NCBI GenBank assembly: GCA_900758315.1
Contig: CAAERF010000276.1
Span: 1-8,107 of the forward strand
DNA: 8,107 nucleotides
Source: an uncultured Oscillospiraceae bacterium
GTDB lineage: Bacteria; Bacillota; Clostridia; Oscillospirales; Oscillospiraceae
Reading direction: 5' to 3'
Both the position numbers and the translations under genes were made by a program. Below the pieces are notes generated by a model. The model was not told where the DNA came from. It saw only the letters and a program-made list of their open reading frames with translations, and ran no database searches. This document shows positions 1 through 4,195 of this stretch, one piece after another (the stretch's first letter is position 1; each line of letters opens with the position of its first letter).

Positions 1-776
1 CCGTGGAAGTCGCTGCCGCCGGTGATCACCATGTTGCGAGCTTGAGCAAAGGACTCCAGCATGGCCTCCTCTTCGGCCGTGTAGCCGGAATAGTGGCACT
101 CAACGCCCACTGCGCCCAGCTCATAGCCGGTCTGAATCAGCCGCTCCACGCCGGCCCTGTCGTAGCCGTATTCCAGCGGGTGGGCGATTACTGCCACACC
201 GCCGGCCTTTTTGATCAGCCGGATGGCCTCGGAGGCGGGCAGGTGCTGACGGGGCACAAAGTAGGGCTGGCCGTCCCACAGCCACCGGTCCATGGCCTCG
301 GTCACCGAGCCCACGCAGCCCTTTTCCACCAGCAGCTGACCGATATGGGGCCGGCCCAGCATGGTGTTTGGGAACTTCTCCTTCAGCTCCGGGATGGAGA
401 TGGGGAAGCCGTCTGCCGCCAGTTTATCCACAATGGCCTGATTCCGGGTCTCACGCTCGGCGATGAACCAGTCGATCACCTCTTGCAGGGCAGGAGACTC
501 CGGCTCCACCAGATAGCCCAGAATGTGGGCGCCGGTGTCCTCATAGTCAGCGGAGATCTCAATGCCCGGGAGAACCTCCACGCCCAGTTTCTCGCCTGCC
601 TCCAGAGCTTCCGCCACTCCGGCCACCGTGTCGTGGTCGGTAATCGCGATGGCCCGCAGCCCGGTGTCTTTGGCCAGCTGAACCAGCTCGGTGGGAGAGT
701 AGGTGCCGTCAGAGGCGCTGGAGTGGGTGTGGAGATCCACCCGGTTTTCCGCAGGATTTAACTTGATCTGTTCCAT
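1..776 (-). CDS. PHP-domain metal-dependent phosphoesterase, 3'-truncated by window edge
   Basis: I translated 258 codons from the ATG at 776. The protein opens with the PHP signature VDLHTHSSASDG (residues 13-24), followed by ITDHD (45-49), LPGIEIS (69-75), IAHP (197-200), ECHYS (226-230) and GSDFHG at the cut end. These His/Asp/Glu clusters are the metal ligands of the family that includes TrpH/YciV (RNase AM), which hydrolyses phosphoesters of nucleotides or short RNA. Family members are about 275-290 residues long, so roughly 20-30 residues should lie left of the window. The start lies 2 nt past the ahcY stop, with only a weak AGGTG as ribosome site, so translation is probably coupled to ahcY. 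The substrate cannot be read from sequence. A nucleotide 3',5'-bisphosphate or RNA-end phosphatase role is possible and would fit beside ahcY in adenosine/sulfur metabolism, but that is inference. The family call is secure. Confidence 0.9.
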   Translation of the reverse strand, partial: MEQIKLNPAENRVDLHTHSSASDGTYSPTELVQLAKDTGLRAIAITDHDTVAGVAEALEAGEKLGVEVLPGIEISADYEDTGAHILGYLVEPESPALQEVIDWFIAERETRNQAIVDKLAADGFPISIPELKEKFPNTMLGRPHIGQLLVEKGCVGSVTEAMDRWLWDGQPYFVPRQHLPASEAIRLIKKAGGVAVIAHPLEYGYDRAGVERLIQTGYELGAVGVECHYSGYTAEEEAMLESFAQARNMVITGGSDFH

Positions 777-778
777 AC

Positions 779-2023
779 TTACACCTGCCATCCGCTGAGA
801 TACTGTTCCTGCTCCGGGGTCAGCCGGTCAATGGTCAGCCCCATGGCTGCCAGCTTCACCCGGCCGATCTCGTCGTCAATGGAGTCGGGAACCTGATACA
901 GCCTGGTCTCCAGCTGGTCCTGATGCTTCACCAGCCACTCCAGACTCAGGGCCTGGACGGCAAAGGACATGTCCATAATCTCCACCGGGTGACCGTTGCC
1001 CGCCGCCAGATTCACCAGCCGGCCTTCGCCCACCACGTTCAGCGTCCGTCCGTCGGGCAGGGTGTAGCCCTGGATGTTCTCCCGGCGCACTGTCTCCTTC
1101 ACCGCCATCTTCTTCAGGCTGGCCACGTCCACCTCGCAGTCAAAGTGGCCGGCGTTGGTGAGAATGGCCTGATCCTTCATCACGGCGAAGTGGCGGGGGG
1201 TGATGATGTCCTTGCAGCCGGTGACGGTGACGAAGATGTCGCCCTCCTTGGCGGCCTCGTCCATGGTCATCACCCGGAAGCCGTTCATGGTGGCGTCCAG
1301 AGCCTTGAACGGATCCACTTCGGTGACAATCACGTTGGCGCCCATGCCCTGGGCCCGCATCGCCGCGCCCTTGCCACACCAGCCGTACCCAGCGATGACC
1401 ACCGTCTTGCCGGCCACGATCAGGTTGGTGGTGTCCATGATGGCGGTCCAGACCGACTGGCCGGTGCCGTACTTGTTGTCGTAGTAGTGCTTGGCCTTGG
1501 CGTCGTTCACCGCCATCATGGGGCAGGGCAGGACCCCGTCACGCTCCCGAGCCTTCAGGCGGAGGATGCCGGTGGTGGTCTCCTCACAGCCGCCGATCAG
1601 GCAGTCGCCCAGCTCCTTGTGGGCGCCACCCAGCAGGTGGATCAGGTCGCCGCCGTCGTCCACAATCAAGTGCGGATGGCAGGAGAGCGTGCTCACCAGC
1701 AGGTCCTCATACTCCGCCTCACTGACCCCGTGGATGCCGTAGGTGTGGACGCCTAGGCTGGCGATGCCCGCCGCAACGTCGTCCTGCGTGGACAGAGGAT
1801 TGCAGCCGGTCAGGTGGACTTCCGCGCCGCCCTTGGCCAGTACCAGCCCCAAATTGGCGGTCTTGGCCTCCAGGTGGACGGAGACAGCGATGCGCAGCCC
1901 GGCAAAGGGTTTTTCGCGCTCAAAACGCTCCTCAATGGCGGAGAGGGCGGGCATAAAAGAGCGTACCCACTCAATTTTCGTGCGGCCGGATTCGGCCAGC
2001 GACATATCTTTGACAATACTCAT
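779..2023 (-). CDS. ahcY: S-adenosylhomocysteine hydrolase (adenosylhomocysteinase), archaeal/Thermotoga type
   Basis: A cytosolic NAD-dependent enzyme of 414 residues that splits S-adenosylhomocysteine into homocysteine and adenosine, relieving product inhibition of methyltransferases. Visible motifs: SVHLEAKTANL (48-58, substrate His50), VDDGGD (121-126), EETTTG (147-152), NDAKAKHYYDN (173-183, with Lys178 and Asp182 at the catalytic Lys/Asp spacing), the Rossmann motif GYGWCGKG (212-219) and NAGHFD (290-295). YGTGQS (185-190) places Thr where the vertebrate enzyme has Cys, and the C-terminal Lys/Tyr tail of long eukaryotic and proteobacterial forms is absent. Both are typical of the archaeal/Thermotoga clade. 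Relatives in that clade can prefer S-inosylhomocysteine, so that substrate is an alternative here. The ATG at 2023 is preceded by AAAGGAA. A PHP gene follows after 2 nt. The leader is short and I see no SAH riboswitch fold in it. Confidence 0.97.
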   Translation of the reverse strand: MSIVKDMSLAESGRTKIEWVRSFMPALSAIEERFEREKPFAGLRIAVSVHLEAKTANLGLVLAKGGAEVHLTGCNPLSTQDDVAAGIASLGVHTYGIHGVSEAEYEDLLVSTLSCHPHLIVDDGGDLIHLLGGAHKELGDCLIGGCEETTTGILRLKARERDGVLPCPMMAVNDAKAKHYYDNKYGTGQSVWTAIMDTTNLIVAGKTVVIAGYGWCGKGAAMRAQGMGANVIVTEVDPFKALDATMNGFRVMTMDEAAKEGDIFVTVTGCKDIITPRHFAVMKDQAILTNAGHFDCEVDVASLKKMAVKETVRRENIQGYTLPDGRTLNVVGEGRLVNLAAGNGHPVEIMDMSFAVQALSLEWLVKHQDQLETRLYQVPDSIDDEIGRVKLAAMGLTIDRLTPEQEQYLSGWQV

Positions 2024-2058
2024 TGGAATTCCTTTCTCAGCCTGTCAATGAAAGCAGC

Positions 2059-2087
2059 AATAAAGTTTTCGGTCAAGCCTTTTTCAA
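2059..2087 (-). promoter_or_regulatory. Candidate ahcY promoter lying partly inside a repeat
   Basis: On the minus strand, TTGAAA (2087-2082) is followed after exactly 17 nt by TTTATT (2064-2059). That would put the transcript start near 2052, about 28 nt before the ahcY ATG, with AAAGGAA inside the short leader. The -35 hexamer sits in the loop/right arm of the first hairpin of repeat module R1, and the -10 sits in the flanking AGCAATAAAG repeat. The -10 matches consensus at only 4 of 6 positions, so this is a modest candidate. Confidence 0.4.
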
Positions 2088-2120
2088 GAGGCTTGCAGAG
2101 TCCAGAGACAGAGTCTCTGG
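2065..2120 (+). repeat. Two-hairpin repeat module, copy R1
   Basis: Starts GTTTTCGGTC, then a hairpin with arms CAAGCCT (2074-2080) and AGGCTTG (2089-2095), a short linker, and a second hairpin CCAGAGAC (2102-2109), loop AGA, GTCTCTGG (2113-2120), perfect over 8 bp. Hairpin centres (2084.5 and 2111) are 26.5 bp apart, the same as in copies R3 and R4. Compared with the CCAGGGGC / GCCCCTGG form in R3, two base pairs have changed on both arms together, so pairing is kept. Confidence 0.8.
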
Positions 2121-2124
2121 TCGT

Positions 2125-2347
2125 ATTTCGCAAAATGCGAAATCTCCTGAAGATTTCAAAAGCGCAGGAGGGTAGGCCAAACCTGGTTTGGCCGTAGGGA
2201 ACCCACGCAAGGGGGTCCCTGATTACTACGTTTTACCTGTTCTCGATACGTTCACTGCGCCTGTTAAGACAGGCGCAGCCTACGCTACCAATGCGCCCCC
2301 GGCGCATTGGCTACACGCTGCGGGGTTCCTTATCTGCGCAGCAGATA
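2125..2347. repeat. Array of eight further dissimilar hairpins after R1
   Basis: Successive inverted repeats: ATTTCGCA-AAA-TGCGAAAT (2125-2143); CTCCTG / CAGGAG (2144-2170); GGCCAAAC-CTG-GTTTGGCC (2175-2193); AGGGAACCC / GGGGTCCCT with one mismatch (2196-2220); CTGCGCCTG / CAGGCGCAG with loop TTAAGA (2255-2278); CCAATGCGCC-CCC-GGCGCATTGG (2288-2310); TATCTGC-GCA-GCAGATA (2331-2347). Centres of R1's second hairpin and the next four fall at 2111, 2134, 2157, 2184 and 2208, close to a 24-bp pitch, then spacing widens. Many have 7-10 bp stems and 3-nt loops, but stem sequences are unrelated to each other. No coding frame in the segment has a ribosome site. The function is unknown to me. Confidence 0.75.
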
Positions 2348-2452
2348 GAACAATACACACTAAACGGTAGCAATAAAGTAATCTTTTCGCAGTTGAAACC
2401 GAAAAAAGTTTATCACAGTGGGGCCCATTCTGCAAGTATTTACAATTTCCTG

Positions 2453-2481
2453 TGGACTTTTTCGAGCCAGACGGCTAAAAT
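2453..2481 (+). promoter_or_regulatory. Candidate promoter of the rhomboid-like gene
   Basis: TGGACT (2453-2458), a 17-nt spacer, then TAAAAT (2476-2481). This would start a transcript near 2488, about 26 nt before the GTG start, with GGAGG at 2501-2505 in the leader. The -10 is 5/6, the -35 is 4/6 and the spacing is ideal. Confidence 0.5.
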
Positions 2482-2513
2482 GGCCTTATTATGAAAATTT
2501 GGAGGTTCTTCCG

Positions 2514-3383
2514 GTGAAAAAAATAAACGCCGCCATCGACCGCTTCTGCTACCAGCATCCCAACTTCGGTATCCCCAACCTGATGCTGTGGGTGGTCATT
2601 GGCAATGTGATCGTCTACGTGATGGACATGTTCAGCAACGGCACCTTCAGCGCCATCCTCTCCTTCATTCCCGCCTACATCTTCAAAGGGCAGATCTGGC
2701 GGCTGGTGACCTTTGTCTTTGTGCCCAGCTACGGCTCCAATATCTTCTTCTTCGCCATCAGCGCCTACTTCTACTACTTTATCGGCTCTCGGTTGGAGCG
2801 GCAGTGGGGTACCGCACGCTTTAACTTCTTCTACTGCTCTGGTATCGTTCTGGCCATTCTGGTGGGACTGCTGGGCGCGCTGGTCAGCGGCGGTATGGCG
2901 GAGACCGCCACCATGCAGTACAACAACCTGTCCCTGTTCTTCGCCTTTGCGTCCCTGTTCCCGGATATGATGGTGATGCTGTTCTTTATCATCCCGGTGA
3001 AGGTCAAGTGGCTGGCCTACCTGGACGCGGCTCTGCTGCTGTACAGCGTGGTGTCCCTGCTGCTGAAGGGCGCGTATATCAGCGCACTGCTGCCGGTGCT
3101 GGCGATTTTGAACTACCTGGTGTTCTTCGGTGATAGCCTGATCGACGCCCTGCGGGGACAGAGTCAGCGGGTTCAGCACCGCTACTCCCGTCAGACCATC
3201 CAGTTTAAGAAGGCCGCCAAGGAGGCACAGAAGAGAACTGGTTATCTGCACAAGTGCTGTGTCTGCGGACGCACCGATGTGGACTACCCGAATCTGGAGT
3301 TCCGCTACTGCTCCAAGTGCGCCGGTTACCGCTGCTACTGTATGGACCATATCAACAATCACGTCCACGTAACCGAGGAGTGA
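2514..3383 (+). CDS. Rhomboid-fold membrane protein lacking the protease dyad, with C-terminal Cys/His zinc-binding tail
   Basis: I chose the GTG at 2514 (289 residues, MKKINAAIDR...) because GGAGG lies 8 nt upstream; the frame is open back to 2418 but without a ribosome site. Six hydrophobic segments lie near 22-40, 75-92, 103-125, 138-161, 167-184 and 188-206. Rhomboid landmarks are present: WR in the L1 loop (62-63) and SNIFFF...GSRLERQWG (75-99) leading into the third helix. The fourth helix reads YNNLSLFFAFASLFPD where active rhomboids carry GxSG, and the sixth (AILNYLVFFG) has no His, so proteolysis is unlikely. A basic linker (214-247) leads to a tail with CxxC at 248/251, CxxC at 266/269, Cys274, Cys276, His279, His283 and His285, a likely zinc site on the cytoplasmic side. 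The family is probably a pseudoprotease that binds membrane clients. Its role is unknown. It is monocistronic, and a hairpin abuts the stop codon. Confidence 0.88.
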   Translation: MKKINAAIDRFCYQHPNFGIPNLMLWVVIGNVIVYVMDMFSNGTFSAILSFIPAYIFKGQIWRLVTFVFVPSYGSNIFFFAISAYFYYFIGSRLERQWGTARFNFFYCSGIVLAILVGLLGALVSGGMAETATMQYNNLSLFFAFASLFPDMMVMLFFIIPVKVKWLAYLDAALLLYSVVSLLLKGAYISALLPVLAILNYLVFFGDSLIDALRGQSQRVQHRYSRQTIQFKKAAKEAQKRTGYLHKCCVCGRTDVDYPNLEFRYCSKCAGYRCYCMDHINNHVHVTEE

Positions 3384-3436
3384 CAAGGGGGCTTTGCCCC
3401 CTTGGACCCCCACCAGCCTTTTTGGAAAAAGGCTGG
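3384..3436 (-). repeat. Two-hairpin repeat module, copy R2 (inverted)
   Basis: The first hairpin has arms CAAGGGGGC (3384-3392) and GCCCCCTTG (3396-3404) around TTT, perfect over 9 bp, and begins at the base right after the rhomboid TGA. The second has arms CCAGCCTTTTT (3413-3423) and AAAAAGGCTGG (3426-3436), perfect over 11 bp. Read on the minus strand it has the same order as the other copies: A-hairpin, GGGGTCC linker, then GC hairpin with AAA loop. It probably forms at the 3' end of the rhomboid mRNA. Confidence 0.8.
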
Positions 3437-3487
3437 ACCGAAAAACTCATTGCGCTGCGCGCTCTTTTTCTATGCGACGCTGAAAGA

Positions 3488-3507
3488 ACGCCGATTGTCA
3501 TCGGCGT
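3488..3507 (+). repeat. ACGCCGAT / ATCGGCGT hairpin
   Basis: Perfect 8-bp stem with a TGTC loop. The same stem, with loop GAGA, occurs inverted at 4027-4046. The stem is identical in both copies while the loop varies. Confidence 0.75.
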
Positions 3508-3524
3508 AAGGGATATAAAACAAT

Positions 3525-3557
3525 AAAGGGAGCCTTTCTAAGTAGAGGCTCCCTTTT
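3525..3557 (+). terminator. Intrinsic terminator of the rhomboid-like gene
   Basis: Arms AAAGGGAGCCT (3525-3535) and AGGCTCCCTTT (3546-3556), 11 bp, followed on the plus strand by a T-run ending TTTTG. The run of A before the stem makes it usable in both directions. It lies about 140 bp after the rhomboid stop, beyond repeat R2. Confidence 0.8.
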
Positions 3558-3589
3558 GCTATCCCGTTTCCTGAAATAGAAAAACAGAC

Positions 3590-3618
3590 TTGATTTTCCA
3601 GCATTTATGAAGTAAAAT
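3590..3618 (+). promoter_or_regulatory. Weak candidate promoter pointing into the small-RNA core
   Basis: TTGATT (3590-3595), 17-nt spacer, TAAAAT (3613-3618). It would transcribe across the minus-strand RNA and its terminator hairpin as an antisense. The T-tract of that hairpin lies on the other strand, so I favour the minus-strand reading and keep this as a low-confidence alternative. Confidence 0.25.
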
Positions 3619-3632
3619 AAAGGTGGAAACAT

Positions 3633-3725
3633 AAAAAAGCGGCAGGATACAGCGGGTGGCCGCCCGCTGTATCCCTATGCTGAGTGAACACGGCACTCAA
3701 CACAACAGTCTGAGACTGCACCGAC
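3633..3725 (-). ncRNA. Candidate structured small RNA, minus strand (~93 nt)
   Basis: Begins about 7 nt downstream of a perfect TATAAT box and contains three hairpins in order: CAGTC-TCA-GACTG (3718-3706), TGAGTG / CACTCA with a 7-nt loop (3699-3681), and a perfect 12-bp stem GGATACAGCGGG / CCCGCTGTATCC (3674-3645). A run of six T on the transcribed strand (3638-3633) follows after 6 nt. That spacer is longer than in a textbook terminator, so the exact 3' end is uncertain. No ribosome site or open frame is seen. It does not look to me like 4.5S/SRP RNA, tmRNA, RNase P RNA or any riboswitch I know. A second candidate RNA runs away from it on the other strand and ends in the same sequence. Confidence 0.55.
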
Positions 3726-3731
3726 GCACTT

Positions 3732-3760
3732 ATTATACCTTTTCTGATCTTCTTTTGCAA
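3732..3760 (-). promoter_or_regulatory. Promoter of the minus-strand small RNA
   Basis: On the minus strand TTGCAA (3760-3755), a 17-nt spacer, then a perfect TATAAT (3737-3732). This is among the best sigma-A-type matches in the window, and it lies in AT-rich DNA with no gene on either side. Confidence 0.7.
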
Positions 3761-3800
3761 GTTTTCAGATTCATCCGCATCGAAAATGTGTGATAGAAGT

Positions 3801-3830
3801 TCGACACTTTCTCTTTCTGTGAGGTATGAT
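3801..3830 (+). promoter_or_regulatory. Promoter of the plus-strand small RNA
   Basis: TCGACA (3801-3806), 18-nt spacer, TATGAT (3825-3830); each hexamer matches consensus at 5 of 6 positions. It is back-to-back with the minus-strand promoter, the two -35 boxes being about 40 bp apart, which leaves room for a shared regulator site. Confidence 0.6.
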
Positions 3831-3836
3831 AAGGTT

Positions 3837-3898
3837 TGTGTGTTACGCCTTGATATAAATCAGGCGGTGTTGAGCGTAAAAACTCAACACCGCTTTTT
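3837..3898 (+). ncRNA. Candidate small RNA, plus strand (~62 nt)
   Basis: From the predicted start near 3837, the transcript contains CGCCTTGAT / ATCAGGCG (one bulged T) and then a strong terminator: arms GCGGTGTTGAG (3864-3874) and CTCAACACCGC (3883-3893), 11 perfect bp, then five T (3894-3898). The two stems share bases 3864-3866, so they compete weakly. The segment GTGTTGAG...ACTCA also occurs in the minus-strand RNA. There is no reading frame with a ribosome site. I do not recognise the RNA; it could be a short attenuated leader, but no gene follows on this strand. Confidence 0.5.
3864..3898 (+). terminator. Strong intrinsic terminator
   Basis: An 11-bp perfect GC-rich stem with an 8-nt loop (CGTAAAAA), directly followed by TTTTTAT. 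It has the classical rho-independent form with the U-run on the plus strand. Confidence 0.85.
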
Positions 3899-3900
3899 AT

Positions 3901-3961
3901 GTTTCCGGCAAACCCTGGCGGGACGATGGATCCCGTCCCGCCGGGCGATCTTGCTGGAAAC
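3901..3961 (+). other. Two-tier stem-loop downstream of the small RNA
   Basis: The outer stem GTTTCCGGCAA (3901-3911) pairs with TTGCTGGAAAC (3951-3961) over 11 positions with one G-U. Inside it GGCGGGACG (3917-3925) pairs perfectly with CGTCCCGCC (3934-3942). The left arm keeps only the outer TTTCCA / TGGAAA pairing (3595-3600, 3624-3629). It may be a protein- or RNA-binding structure or a remnant; no function can be assigned. Confidence 0.5.
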
Positions 3962-3974
3962 CGAGTATGCTAAG

Positions 3975-4009
3975 AACGGAGCCCTTTCAGAAGAAAAGGC
4001 TCCGTTTTT
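3975..4009. terminator. Bidirectional terminator hairpin between convergent transcripts
   Basis: Arms AACGGAGCC (3975-3983) and GGCTCCGTT (3998-4006), then TTTTTGC on the plus strand. On the minus strand the stem is followed by a weaker TTCTT. It is the mirror counterpart of the terminator at 3525-3557 and probably ends CNNM read-through from the right. Confidence 0.7.
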
Positions 4010-4026
4010 GCATTTTTATTTCCCTT

Positions 4027-4049
4027 ACGCCGATGAGAATCGGCGTTTT
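4027..4049 (+). repeat. ACGCCGAT / ATCGGCGT hairpin with TTTT tail
   Basis: Perfect 8-bp stem (4027-4034, 4039-4046), loop GAGA, then TTTT on the plus strand. It is the inverted counterpart of 3488-3507. It could add to termination in the plus direction. Confidence 0.65.
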
Positions 4050-4088
4050 CTCTGCGTTGCATGTAGAAAGAGCGCGCAGCGCAATGAG

Positions 4089-4191
4089 TTTTCGGTCCAG
4101 CCTTTTCCAAAAGGCTGGCGGGATGCAAGGGCAGAGCCCTTGCTGGGGTCCGGGGCAAAGCCCCGGCAGGGTCCAGGGGCAGAGCCCCTGG
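4089..4191 (+). repeat. Repeat module R3 with three tandem GC hairpins
   Basis: GTTTTCGGTC, then CCAGCCTTTT-CC-AAAAGGCTGG (4097-4118), then three hairpins: GCAAGGGC-AGA-GCCCTTGC (4125-4143), CCGGGGC-AAA-GCCCCGG (4150-4166) and CCAGGGGC-AGA-GCCCCTGG (4173-4191). Centres at 4134, 4158 and 4182 give an exact 24-bp pitch; the first is 26.5 bp from the A-hairpin. All arms are perfect despite differing sequence. The last hairpin ends 4 nt from the CNNM stop codon, so it forms at that mRNA's 3' end. Confidence 0.85.
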
Positions 4192-4195
4192 TGCG

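Larger units (their letters stand above)
2056..2378. repeat. Hairpin-rich insertion-like segment bounded by a 10-bp direct repeat
   Basis: AGCAATAAAG occurs at 2056-2065 and again at 2369-2378, bracketing 303 bp that hold at least nine hairpins and no credible gene. The layout resembles an inserted non-autonomous element with a target duplication. However, the last bases of the left copy (AAAG) also belong to the repeat module, as they recur before the module at 8057. The direct repeat could therefore be terminal sequence of the element rather than duplicated target. No transposase is present. Confidence 0.45.
3384..3642 (+). repeat. Left arm of large imperfect inverted repeat
   Basis: Read on the plus strand, this arm matches the reverse complement of 3890-4191 module by module: GC hairpin, CCAGCC hairpin, the block ACTCATTGCGCTGCGCGCTC, the ACGCCGAT hairpin, TAAGGGA, a GGAGCC-type terminator hairpin, and at the inner end GGAAACATAAAAAAGCGG (3625-3642). 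The best-matching stretch is 3413-3557 against 4118-3975, 145 against 144 bp. About 65 bp between the terminator and the inner motif are poorly conserved. There is no protein gene in it. Confidence 0.8.
3890..4191 (-). repeat. Right arm of large imperfect inverted repeat
   Basis: Reverse-complement counterpart of 3384-3642. Its inner end CCGCTTTTTATGTTTCC (3890-3906) mirrors 3625-3642 with one T fewer. Its outer end carries repeat module R3 with three GC hairpins where the left arm has one. The extra length also comes from the hairpin at 3901-3961. The arms are clearly related but have diverged, so this is not a recent duplication. Confidence 0.8.

Noticed and set aside
2024..2220. SAH or SAM riboswitch upstream of ahcY
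   Set aside because: The hairpins here are separate simple palindromes belonging to the repeat array. I could not find a pseudoknot or the conserved core of either riboswitch, and the likely promoter leaves only a ~28-nt leader.
2125..2347. CRISPR array
   Set aside because: The near-24-bp periodicity comes from hairpins of different sequence, not identical repeats with spacers, and no cas gene is present.
2418..2513. Upstream ATG extension of the rhomboid gene
   Set aside because: The ATG lies upstream of the likely promoter and lacks a ribosome site; GGAGG 8 nt before the GTG at 2514 decides the start.
2475..3413. Long open minus-strand frame opposite the rhomboid gene
   Set aside because: It has no ribosome site, its composition is dominated by Gln/His/Val/Asp (a typical antisense shadow), and the plus-strand frame has clear membrane helices and motifs.
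3643..3725. tRNA gene
   Set aside because: Three hairpins are present, but there is no acceptor stem, no T-loop GTTCGA-type sequence, and the 12-bp stem does not fit a cloverleaf.
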